DNA of 64,000 nucleotides, from positions 83,808-147,807 of the forward strand of contig JACKHG010000012.1 in the NCBI GenBank assembly GCA_020639115.1. The letters are read 5' to 3'. The position numbers and the translations under genes are program-made. The DNA comes from Phycisphaerales bacterium. GTDB taxonomy: Bacteria > Planctomycetota > Phycisphaerae > UBA1845. Shown here piece after piece: positions 44,868 to 52,897 of the stretch (position 1 is its first letter; each line of letters opens with the position of its first letter). The notes below the pieces were generated by a model, which did not search any database, had not been told where the DNA came from, and saw only the letters and a program-made list of their open reading frames with translations.

Positions 44868-45711
44868 GTTCGGCCGGCCCCAGCGAAGCTTGGTCACCAG
44901 GTTGTGCCACTGCGGACGCCGCGGATTGCGGATGATGCACCAGGGGTGCCGGGCCCGCTGGACGTGCAGCCGGTCGCCGCAGCGGATCGGCCGCTGGACC
45001 TGCCCGTCGATGATCGCGGTCGTGCCCGGGTTGACCTGCACGGGCTCGATTTCGAGCCGGCTGGTGGCGGACATCACGATCGGCCGGTGCGTGAAAGAGT
45101 GCGGGTTGAGCGGCGTCATGACGATGCTCTCGACGTCGGCCATGAGCAGCGGGCCGCCGGCTGACATGTTGTGGGCGGTCGAGCCGGTCGGTGTGCAGAC
45201 GATCAGGCCGTCGCCGCAGACTTGGGTGAGTTGGCGGCCGTCGAGGCTGATCGCCACGCAGACGACGCGGAAGGGCGGCCCGGCGTGCAGCACGCAGTCG
45301 TTCACGCAGAGGCTCTCGAACGGGTCGGAGCCGTCCGCATGCTGAATCCGCACCTGGAGCAGGCTCCGCCGGGTCACGAGGTCGCCGTTGGCGACGATCG
45401 CGTTGAACTGCTCCTTGAGCTGGTGGACGGAGAACTGGGTGAGAAACCCCAGTTTCCCAAAATTAACGCCGACGAGGGGAATCTGGTCGGCACCGAGCGA
45501 ACGCACCACAGCCAGCAGCGTGCCGTCGCCTCCCAGCACGATGATGAGGTCCGCCTCTGCCTCAATCGCGAGGCGGCCGTTCAGCTCCTGGGCGACACCC
45601 GCCAACGTCGCGTGCTCCGCGACGAACGCGCGCAGGTCCTCGAGTGCCGACGGAACCTCCGGTTTGATTGGCGAGAATGAAGACGCGGGGCTGTTGCGCT
45701 GAGCGAGTCAT
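44862..45711 (-). CDS. nadK: NAD kinase, N-terminal frameshift
   Basis: Makes NADP from NAD. The main frame (44862-45605) has GGDGTLLAVVR, NFGKLGFL, the CTPTGSTAHNMSAGGP catalytic loop, and a beta-rich C-terminus. The natural N-terminus lies in another frame: ATG 45711 reads QPRVFILANQ, and the main frame continues KPEVPSALEDLRAFVAEH. The two join only if a base change of +1 or -2 occurs at the T-run 45663-45665 (A-run on the coding strand). As this enzyme is normally essential, a sequencing indel is more likely than gene loss. Neighbours dxs and ispA commonly accompany it. Confidence 0.85.
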
Positions 45712-45798
45712 GCTGGATCCATCGCACGAAATCGTGGCGAAGCTTCGGACCGTTGTCTGCGCAGGGCCCACGCTGCGGACCGCCCTATGTTATCGCGC

Positions 45799-47754
45799 TC
45801 AAGAACGCGTGAGAACCGTGTCGTTGCCAGCCGCCGGTTGAGCGCTCGCGCCGCGGCGTTTGCGGCTCGTGCCGGCCCGGTCGCTGCGTTCGATCAGCGC
45901 CTGCAGTGCCGCGGCGATCCCGGCTGCATCGAGCCCAACCTCCGCAAGCTGTCCGCCGCGACTGCCGTGCTCGATGAAGCGGTCGGGCATGCCTGACCGG
46001 GCGAGGTTCGTGCAGGCGAGCCCCATCTCCTGGGCCGCCTCGAGGACAGCGGAACCGAACCCGCCCTGCAGCGCGTGATCCTCGACGGTAAGCGTCGGGC
46101 GCCCGTCAGCCAACGCGTCGCGGACCATGCGGCGATCCAGCGGCTTGGCGAAGCGGGCATTCACCACCGCGACGTCGAGCCCCTCCGCCGCGAGCAGTTC
46201 GGCTGCATCGAGCGCGGGGGCGGTCATCACCCCGTACGCGAGAATCGTCGCGTCAGCGCCACTCCGCACCGTGCGGGCACAGCCCAACTCGAACGGCGGG
46301 CAGTCCGGCAGCGGCTCAACCGGCACCTTCTCCCGCGGATAGCGGATGGCGCACGCCGTCGGCTGGCTGATCGCGAAGCGCAGGGCAGCCGCCAGCTCGG
46401 GCTCGTCCGCGGGGGCCATCAGCACCATGCCGGGCAGCCCGCGGAGGTACGCAATATCGAGGAACCCATGGTGCACAGCCCCGTCCCCGCCGACCAGGCC
46501 GGCGCGGTCCAGGCAGAACACGACGGGCAGGTTCTGCAGGGCGACCTCCTGGAACACCTGGTCGAACGCCCGCTGCAGAAACGTTGAGTAGATCGCGACG
46601 ACCGGACGCATGCCGGAGCGGGCGAGCCCCGCGGCGATATCCACGGTGCAGCTCTCGGCGATGCCGCAGTCGAGGTAGCGATCGGGAAATTCCTTCTGGA
46701 AGCGGTTCAGGCCGGTGCCGTCGGGCATGGCGGCGGTGAGCGCGACGACGCGTTCGTCCTCGCGGGCGAGTTCGCAGAGCGCGTCGGCGAAGGCGCTGGT
46801 CCAGCTCTTGCCCGCGCCGCTCTTCACGGTGACCTTGCCGGCCTCGATCTCGATGCCGCCGGGACTGTGGAAGCGGCCGGGGTCGGCGGCGGCCCACTCG
46901 CACCCGCGGCCCTTGACCGTGTGCACGTGCAGCAGCACGGGATGGTTGACGTCCTTGATCAGCTCGAGCAGTTCGATCAGGTGGTTGACGTCGTGGCCGT
47001 CGACGGGCCCGATGTACTGGAAGCCCATCTGCTCGAAGATCTGGTTGGGCGACATCGTCGCCTTGATGCCTTCCTTGAGGTGGTCGATGGCGTCGAAGAG
47101 CGCCTTGCCCACCACGGGGATGCTGGGCAGCAGCGTCTTGGCCCGCTCCTTGATCTCCTCGTAGGTGCGGCTCGAGCGGAAGCGCGCCAGGTGCTCGGCG
47201 AAGCCGCCCTGGGTCGGCGCGATGCCCCAACTGTTGTCATTGAGAATAACCAGCATCTGCCGCTTGAGCGTGCCGGCCTGGTTGAGGCCCTCGAACGCGA
47301 CCCCGTTCACGATGCTCGCGTCGCCGACCAGCGCCACCACGCGCGTGTCGCGCTCCTGCATCGCGTCGCCGCGGGCGAGGCCCACCGCCGTCGCGATCGC
47401 CGTCCCCGCGTGGCCGACGTTGAAGAGGTCGTATTCGCTCTCCGCCGTGCTGGGAAAACCACTGAGTCCGCCGGCCTTGCGGATGGTCTCGAAGCGGTCG
47501 GCCCGGCCGGTGAGCAGCTTGTGCGGATAGCACTGGTGGCCGACGTCGAAGAGCAGGCGGTCGCTGGCGAAGTCGAAGACGCGGTGCAGCGCGATGGTCA
47601 GTTCGGTGACGCCGAGGTTGCTGGTCAGGTGGCCGCCGCCGTTGCTGACGACGCCGATGATGCGCTGCCGGATCTCCTCGGCGAGGGCGGGCAGGTCGGA
47701 CAGGGGCAGCGCCCGCACGTCGGCGGGCGACTGAATCCGCGCAAGCAGGCTCAT
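45799..47754 (-). CDS. dxs: 1-deoxy-D-xylulose-5-phosphate synthase
   Basis: 651 residues. First enzyme of the MEP isoprenoid pathway, thiamine-diphosphate dependent, condensing pyruvate and glyceraldehyde 3-phosphate. Hallmarks: GGGHLTSNLGVTELTIALH, FDVGHQCYPHKLLTGR, GHAGTAIATAVGLA, the ThDP motif GDASIVNGVAFEGLNQ...NDNSWGI, DGHD, and GLARSGMRPVVAIYSTFLQR. The C-terminal transketolase-like domain ends with ARSGMPDRFIEHGSRG. Length matches the family. It lies 186 nt downstream of ispA and 87 nt before the nadK start. Confidence 0.97.
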   Translation of the reverse strand: MSLLARIQSPADVRALPLSDLPALAEEIRQRIIGVVSNGGGHLTSNLGVTELTIALHRVFDFASDRLLFDVGHQCYPHKLLTGRADRFETIRKAGGLSGFPSTAESEYDLFNVGHAGTAIATAVGLARGDAMQERDTRVVALVGDASIVNGVAFEGLNQAGTLKRQMLVILNDNSWGIAPTQGGFAEHLARFRSSRTYEEIKERAKTLLPSIPVVGKALFDAIDHLKEGIKATMSPNQIFEQMGFQYIGPVDGHDVNHLIELLELIKDVNHPVLLHVHTVKGRGCEWAAADPGRFHSPGGIEIEAGKVTVKSGAGKSWTSAFADALCELAREDERVVALTAAMPDGTGLNRFQKEFPDRYLDCGIAESCTVDIAAGLARSGMRPVVAIYSTFLQRAFDQVFQEVALQNLPVVFCLDRAGLVGGDGAVHHGFLDIAYLRGLPGMVLMAPADEPELAAALRFAISQPTACAIRYPREKVPVEPLPDCPPFELGCARTVRSGADATILAYGVMTAPALDAAELLAAEGLDVAVVNARFAKPLDRRMVRDALADGRPTLTVEDHALQGGFGSAVLEAAQEMGLACTNLARSGMPDRFIEHGSRGGQLAEVGLDAAGIAAALQALIERSDRAGTSRKRRGASAQPAAGNDTVLTRS

Positions 47755-47940
47755 GGATTACTTCCTCGACGTTCACCCTGCAGATCGGCGCTACGGGTGG
47801 TGAAACGCACCCGACAGCGAATTGCGGGATTGTATCGCCGGGCGCAGATCACGATTGGCAAAACTTTTGAAAATTACCGAAACTCCGCCGCCTGGCGCCC
47901 CCGAAATGCCGCTTTCGCCTGCCGGATCAGGCCCCGCGGA

Positions 47941-48834
47941 TCACGCCCTGCGGCTCATCACGAACGCCGCGAGGTGACACAAGTCGTCAGCATCCGACCC
48001 GAAGGCCGCCAGGGCTGCACGAGCCTCAGCCACCGCCGCTGCTCCCGCCTGGCGGGCCTGCTCTATTCCTACGCACGCCGGATAGGTTTGTTTGCGCCGG
48101 GCGGCGTCTTTCGCCACGCCCTTGCCCAGCTCAGCCGCGGTGGATGTAACGTCCAATAAATCATCCGCAATCTGGAAGGCCAGGCCCAGGTGCCGGCCGT
48201 AAGCGCCGAGCCGCTCCAGCGCGGCTGCGTCGGCGCCGCCCGCGATACCGCCGAGCCGACACGCCGCCTGCATCAACGCACCGGTCTTGTGCGCGTGAAT
48301 CTGCTGCACGCGCTCGAGGTCCGGGGCCTCATGCTCGCCGGCGAGGTCCGCCGCCTGACCGCCGATCATCCCGCGCCAACCCGTGGCCTGCGCCAGCTCC
48401 GCCGTCATGTGCACCGCTCGCGCCGGATCCGCGACGCGCGTGGCGAGCAGCTCGAACGCCAGCGCCAGAAGCGCGTCACCCGCCAGGATCGCCGTGGCCT
48501 CGTCGAACTGCTTGTGACACGTGGGCCGGCCACGGCGCAGATCGTCGTCGTCCATCGCCGGCAGATCGTCGTGCACCAGGGAAAACGCATGTACCATCTC
48601 CATCGCCGCCGCGGGCACGAACGCATCCGCGGCGTCGCCCCCGACGAGCGCGCAGCAGCGGTAGACCAGGTACGCGCGCAGCCGCTTGCCCGGTCCCAGC
48701 AGCGCATAGGCGACGGCGTCGCGCAGGCGTGGAGGGATCGTCTCGGCAGGCCGCAGAAGGTGCTCGAGATCGCTGTGGAATTCTGAGGCGAATCGCTTGA
48801 GGCGTTCGCTGGTGTCAGGTTGCGCAGTGGCCAA
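47941..48834 (-). CDS. ispA: Short-chain polyprenyl diphosphate synthase (FPP synthase type)
   Basis: About 297 residues. All-helical prenyltransferase with the first Asp-rich motif LVHDDLPAMDDDDLRRGRPT (two spacer residues as in bacterial FPP synthases) and the second FQIADDLLDV. GPGKRLRAYLVYR is the IPP-binding segment, and GQAADL the metal-binding helix. It elongates DMAPP to farnesyl or geranylgeranyl diphosphate. The frame opens upstream to 48990, but that part is not protein-like and includes a TATATT-containing AT-rich stretch; TTG 48834 gives the normal length, though no good SD is seen, so the start is uncertain. Confidence 0.9.
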   Translation of the reverse strand: MATAQPDTSERLKRFASEFHSDLEHLLRPAETIPPRLRDAVAYALLGPGKRLRAYLVYRCCALVGGDAADAFVPAAAMEMVHAFSLVHDDLPAMDDDDLRRGRPTCHKQFDEATAILAGDALLALAFELLATRVADPARAVHMTAELAQATGWRGMIGGQAADLAGEHEAPDLERVQQIHAHKTGALMQAACRLGGIAGGADAAALERLGAYGRHLGLAFQIADDLLDVTSTAAELGKGVAKDAARRKQTYPACVGIEQARQAGAAAVAEARAALAAFGSDADDLCHLAAFVMSRRA

Positions 48835-48919
48835 ATCAATCGTCCAGAAGGTACCAATCGCCGCTATGCCGAATGCCGAAAATATAGGGATTTCGAATCG
48901 GTAGCTCAAACAACCCGGC

Positions 48920-49765
48920 TCAGCCGCCCGAGGCAACACGTCGTTTCGCTCGATTCCGCGGCCCACCGCCGTGGGCGCTCGATCGAGCACGCTCCACCAG
49001 CAGGACTCGGCCGTTCACGCCTCTGACGATCACCGCCCTTCCGCGCCCGACCCGCTTGCCATCCGCCGAGAGCGCCGGCCAGCATTCGTTCCCCACAGCG
49101 ACGCTTCCTCGTTTGGTTGTAACGGGACTCACGACACATCCCGGCAGCCCGAGAAGATCAGTCGGATCAACTCGCGGGCTCGGCGGCTGCAAGGATCCCG
49201 CCTGCATCCCGTACGGACACCCGCACTCCGGGCATTTCGTCTCGAGTGTTCCGCGCAGGTCGAAGCCGCAGTAGCGGCAGCCGAAAGGCGGTCGCCGGAA
49301 TCGGTCGCGCCAGAGCCAGAGGGTCAAGGCTGCAAGCAAGAGCATATACGGCCCAAACGGGAAATTGCTCATTACGACGTTGACCTGCTGCCCCGGCATA
49401 CCTGGATAGACTTGCCGCCACGGGTGCCAGGCAGTCCAGGCGCGAATAGAGCGGTAGTTCCTGGAGGGGCCAATGTCCCACCAAGTGAGTTTCAACTCTC
49501 CAGGCTCCGAGGCATGCTCCTCGGATTTCGAGTTGAGTACTGTCCGTATTAACGCCTCGCGGCGTCGCGAGTCGAACATACACCCGGAATCAGTCCAGAG
49601 TGAGCCCCCCTGGACAGTCCAACTCCAATCTTCACTGATCGTCATCCTGCTGTAAGACAAACGTACGAAGTAGGACGTAATCCAGAGGAGAACGAGGAGG
49701 GTGGATAAAATCGTCAGAGGCCAGCGCAATGGCCGGCTGGCTTTGTGGAATCCAACGCGCTGCAT
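48920..49765 (-). CDS. Membrane protein with zinc ribbon and NfeD-like C-terminus
   Basis: 281 residues: TM helix at about 17-38, an outside or periplasmic region with WTVQGGSLW, a second TM (YMLLLAALTLWLW) and then CRYCGFDLRGT...CPECGCP, a zinc ribbon typical of planctomycete membrane proteins. Those usually end there. Here about 90 more residues follow in frame, including GSVAVGNECWPALSADG and AVIVRGVNGRVLLVE, which match the OB-fold of NfeD-type membrane proteins. It could be a natural fusion or a product of deletion between two genes. Function unknown. Confidence 0.75.
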   Translation of the reverse strand: MQRVGFHKASRPLRWPLTILSTLLVLLWITSYFVRLSYSRMTISEDWSWTVQGGSLWTDSGCMFDSRRREALIRTVLNSKSEEHASEPGELKLTWWDIGPSRNYRSIRAWTAWHPWRQVYPGMPGQQVNVVMSNFPFGPYMLLLAALTLWLWRDRFRRPPFGCRYCGFDLRGTLETKCPECGCPYGMQAGSLQPPSPRVDPTDLLGLPGCVVSPVTTKRGSVAVGNECWPALSADGKRVGRGRAVIVRGVNGRVLLVERARSSAHGGGPRNRAKRRVASGG

Positions 49766-49795
49766 GATTGGCGCAGCTCCCAGATCGTCTGACGA

Positions 49796-50656
49796 TCACG
49801 CCACCGAGGCCAGCGGGCGGATCGACTCTTCGAGGCCCTTCAGATCGTATTCGCGGCGCAGGTCGAACGGCAGCATCACGCCGTGGTTGTGATCGCTCGC
49901 CAGGATGATCATGCGGTCGTGCACGACGGCGTACCCGAATTCCTGCGGCTGATGCCCGCAGATGAACCAGTCCACGTCCCAGGTGCGGGCCAGCTCGGCG
50001 AGCTGGTCCGCCGCCTGGTGGCGGCCCCACACCAGGTAATAACCGCTGCCGCCGTCGCGCAGATCCGCGGGCGTCGGCTGACGCGAAAGCACCGTCGGAT
50101 CGAACATCCCCATCACCGCGGGGCTCGGCAGCGAGTGCGTCAGCAGCACCCGGTTCGCCGTGCGGATCGCCAGCGGGTACGAGGCGAGAAACTCCATCAC
50201 CGCGTCGGCCACGTCGTCGCTGGCGTTGCCGTAGGTCTGGCGCAGGCCGGCGAGGAAGCTGTAGGTGACGATGCGCCCGCCCTTGCTGATGTCCTGTTCG
50301 GTGAGCTGGGCCAACTCGTGGTTGCTCTGCAGGAAATGCACCTGGTCGGGATATTCCGTCTTCCACCGCGCGGCTGCGAGCAGCACCTCGTGCGACAGGT
50401 CGAGGCCCGCGAGCCCCTGCGGCTCCTCGTGGATGATCTCGTGCAGCACGATGTGCCGCGTCGGCGCGTGCGCCAGATCGCAGTAGTTCTGGAGCCGCTC
50501 GAAGTTGCGGCGGTGCCCGTGCAGGTCGCCGGTCGCGACGAGCTGGCCGTAGTTCGGAAGCTGCAGCGTCGCGCCCTGCAGATGCTCCTCCTCGCGGTTG
50601 TGCCGGGCTGCCTCGCGGTAGGTCTGGATGTCGGCCTGGGCGCTGAATTCGGTCAT
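49796..50656 (-). CDS. Metallophosphoesterase (protein phosphatase-like)
   Basis: 286 residues of the calcineurin-like fold. Metal ligands: GDLHGH, SNHEL, THS and CGHQP. The second motif, normally GDxVDRG, reads LHEIIHEE, an unusual replacement that keeps a charged His/Glu cluster. The start overlaps the stop of the kinase gene (ATGA), so the two are translationally coupled; this strongly suggests a kinase-phosphatase switch on the same targets. Substrate specificity (protein versus nucleotide) is inferred from context only. Confidence 0.85.
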   Translation of the reverse strand: MTEFSAQADIQTYREAARHNREEEHLQGATLQLPNYGQLVATGDLHGHRRNFERLQNYCDLAHAPTRHIVLHEIIHEEPQGLAGLDLSHEVLLAAARWKTEYPDQVHFLQSNHELAQLTEQDISKGGRIVTYSFLAGLRQTYGNASDDVADAVMEFLASYPLAIRTANRVLLTHSLPSPAVMGMFDPTVLSRQPTPADLRDGGSGYYLVWGRHQAADQLAELARTWDVDWFICGHQPQEFGYAVVHDRMIILASDHNHGVMLPFDLRREYDLKGLEESIRPLASVA

Positions 50657-51600
50657 GATTCCTTCGTGTCCGGTGCGGGTGAGGGCGCGTCAGGGGATTT
50701 CTGCAGCGGGGCGGTGTCGACCGCCTCCGCGGCGCCGGCTGCCGCCGCCGGCGAGCGCTTGCTCGCCCGCAGATCGTCCAGCTTGCTCCGCCAGAGCTTC
50801 TGCACGAGTTGCAGCCGGGATTCCACCTGGGCCATCGTCTGCGGCCGGTCCTTCGGATTGGTCTTGCAGCAATCCATGATGAGCTGACTCAGCGCCAGCG
50901 GAAACTTGTCGTTGATCTCCTTCGGACTCAGCGGCCGCTCCGACTTCACCACCTCGACGCCGCTGCGCAGATGCGCCGGCAACTCCGTCGGGTAGTTCGC
51001 CCCCGTGAGCACCCAGTACATCGTCGCCCCGAGATTGAACACGTCGGTCCGCTGATCGAGCGGGGCCCGCCGCACCTGCTCCGGTGCGATGTAGTCCGGC
51101 GTGCCCTGGATGCGCTCCTTCTTGTGCCCGATCGGACAGCTCTGCCCGAAGTCGATCACCTTCACGATGCCCTGCGGGCCGATCACGATGTTGTTCGGCT
51201 TCATGTCGGCGTGGACGAAGCCCTTCTGATGCAGCGCCGCCATCCCCCGGCACACGCGGCGGAAAATCGTCAGAAAGTGGTCCAGCCGGTTCGGCCGGTG
51301 CTGCTCCAGGGTCTTGCCGGGGACGTAGTCCATCACCAGCATGACCTCGTTGGTCTGCAGCCACTTCTTGTTGCGATGGAGGGCGTAGCTGTGGCGGAGG
51401 TTGGGGTGCTCGATGCCGTGGCTGACCTCGTACTCGGTCTCCACCTGGACGATGAACCGCTCGTCATCGCTCTCGCGGCGCACGACGCGCTTGAGCGCCC
51501 GCATCGCCCCGGTCCCCTCCTCGACCACCTGGTAAATGATCGAGCGCGCCCCCTGCCCGAGCGTGGCGACCATGCGAAATCCCGGGATCAGATCAGCCAA
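50653..51600 (-). CDS. Serine/threonine protein kinase
   Basis: 315 residues, a Hanks-type kinase without membrane anchor. Gly-rich loop LGQGARSIIYQV, Lys in ALKRV, catalytic loop HADMKPNNI (Ala in place of Arg in HRD), DFG as VIDFGQS, and activation loop end GTPDYIAPEQ. The C-terminal tail is Ala/Pro/Lys-rich and probably unstructured. HAD rather than HRD means no dependence on activation-loop phosphorylation through the Arg pocket. The start is TTG 51600 with a strong AGGTGG 7 nt upstream; the frame stays open to 51765 but without conserved residues. Overlaps the phosphatase start by 4 nt. Confidence 0.9.
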   Translation of the reverse strand: MADLIPGFRMVATLGQGARSIIYQVVEEGTGAMRALKRVVRRESDDERFIVQVETEYEVSHGIEHPNLRHSYALHRNKKWLQTNEVMLVMDYVPGKTLEQHRPNRLDHFLTIFRRVCRGMAALHQKGFVHADMKPNNIVIGPQGIVKVIDFGQSCPIGHKKERIQGTPDYIAPEQVRRAPLDQRTDVFNLGATMYWVLTGANYPTELPAHLRSGVEVVKSERPLSPKEINDKFPLALSQLIMDCCKTNPKDRPQTMAQVESRLQLVQKLWRSKLDDLRASKRSPAAAAGAAEAVDTAPLQKSPDAPSPAPDTKES

Positions 51601-51845
51601 GTTGCAGCCACCTCGCCTCTTTGCCCCGCGGCCCCTCCAACGGCGCCATCGGCGGCAGAGCACACCCGCCTCCACCCGCCCCTGGGGGCAGGCCGCATTA
51701 TATGGCCGCAGCCGATTTGATCCACGCATCCGCCGCCGCGGCGGACGGGTGGCGACGGCCCCCAAAAGGGAAGGCCCGGCAGGGCGGGAAAACGTGCATC
51801 AACTCCGCCGAAATCCCGAGGTCGCATCCGCCGGCGCCGCGCACC

Positions 51846-51940
51846 AGCGCGTCCCCAATCCACCTGGAGCGTCAAAGTGCGGGTCCGTGCTCGAAGAAAA
51901 TCGGGTCACGCCCGCTACACATAAATAGAGCTTGCTCTAC
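51846..51940. repeat. 95-bp dispersed element, copy 2
   Basis: See 44773-44867; about nine in ten positions agree. It lies upstream of the kinase gene and 38 nt before the HExxH gene on the other strand. Confidence 0.9.
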
Positions 51941-51978
51941 GATACACCCGTAGCAGGTTCGCCGGAGCACCGTTCGAC

Positions 51979-52380
51979 ATGTTTGTGGCTTATCTGGAAC
52001 CCTTCGCCCACCTGGCCCCGCTGCGCGAGCGGCTCGCCGCCGTGCTGGCGGCTCTGCCCGCGGACGTGCAGCACGATTTCCTCAGCGACCCGCGCTTCCG
52101 CATCGCCCTCGACCACTTCGTCCCGGGCGAGGGGCGGACCGTGTGGATGGCCTGCCCGTCGCCGGACGGCAACGGCAGCCGCTGCGTCGTGCTCAAGCCG
52201 CGGCTCGCCACCTGCGCCGAGGACTTCGCCCACTACGTCATCGCCCACGAACTGGCCCACGCCTACCTCCGCAACGGCGGGTGGGGGACGCTCACCGATC
52301 CCGAGGAGGCTGCCGACGCCCTCGCCGCCCACTGGGGCTTCGTCCGCCCGGCGCTGGGAAAATCAGTCGCGGTCCAGTGA
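51979..52380 (+). CDS. Small HExxH putative zinc metalloprotease-like protein
   Basis: 133 residues, no signal peptide. YVIAHELAHAYLRNGGW contains HELAH with a downstream acidic segment DPEEAADALAAHWGF in which Glu or Asp could be the third zinc ligand, as in gluzincin-like or ImmA/IrrE-type minimal proteases. The N-terminal half is helical. It overlaps the convergent TPR gene by 18 nt. No family name can be given with confidence. Confidence 0.7.
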   Translation: MFVAYLEPFAHLAPLRERLAAVLAALPADVQHDFLSDPRFRIALDHFVPGEGRTVWMACPSPDGNGSRCVVLKPRLATCAEDFAHYVIAHELAHAYLRNGGWGTLTDPEEAADALAAHWGFVRPALGKSVAVQ

Positions 52381-52698
52381 CGCGCGCATCTCCGCCATCG
52401 CCGGACCCAGGTCGCGGCCCATGCCCTCGCCGATGTCCCCGACGCGTTCGATCCCCGCGCTGAGCACGCGGCGGGCCTCGTCCGTTTCGCCGAGCCGGAT
52501 CAGCACCTGGCTGAGGATGTGGTAGGTCGCGAGATGGCCCGGGGCCTTCGCGTTCGCGAAGCGCAGATGATCAGCCGCCTCGGGCAGCGCGTCGTCGCCG
52601 CCGGTCTGGAAGAGGGCCTGGCCCAGGCCGAAGCGGCTGAGCGGGTCGTTCTCGTCCATCGCGACAAGCTTGCGAAACGTGGCGACGTCCATCGGCAT
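52363..52698 (-). CDS. Small TPR-like protein
   Basis: 111 residues of tetratricopeptide type: DENDPLSRFGLGQALFQTGG, EAADHLRFANAKAPGHLATY and LSQVLIRLGETDEARRVLSAG are three consecutive helix pairs with the canonical small and aromatic positions. Such proteins are cytoplasmic scaffolds. ATG 52698 has GGAG 9 nt upstream. It ends inside the 3' end of the HExxH gene on the opposite strand. Partner unknown. Confidence 0.8.
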   Translation of the reverse strand: MPMDVATFRKLVAMDENDPLSRFGLGQALFQTGGDDALPEAADHLRFANAKAPGHLATYHILSQVLIRLGETDEARRVLSAGIERVGDIGEGMGRDLGPAMAEMRASLDRD

Positions 52699-52716
52699 GG
52701 TGATTTGCTCCGACCC

Positions 52717-52822
52717 GTGTGCTGCTGCGCTTAAGCAGTGCGTTGTGGTGATCCTCGTGTGCCGGCTCGAGATCGCCGTGTACCACTGCTCTTGAGCGGT
52801 GCGTCGTGGCGGACCTCGTCAG
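52717..52822. repeat. Two 45-bp direct repeats with hairpin core
   Basis: Copies at 52717-52761 and 52778-52822 (offset 61). The second folds as CACTGCT-CTTG-AGCGGTG (52784-52801); the first keeps most pairs with wobbles. They lie in the space before the nitroreductase gene. Confidence 0.75.
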
Positions 52823-52897
52823 CCCGCAGGGGATCATACCATTGCGTCCTATCCTGTCGAACGTGCGACTTGCGCAGCAGGTCGCTACCCTGTTCTC

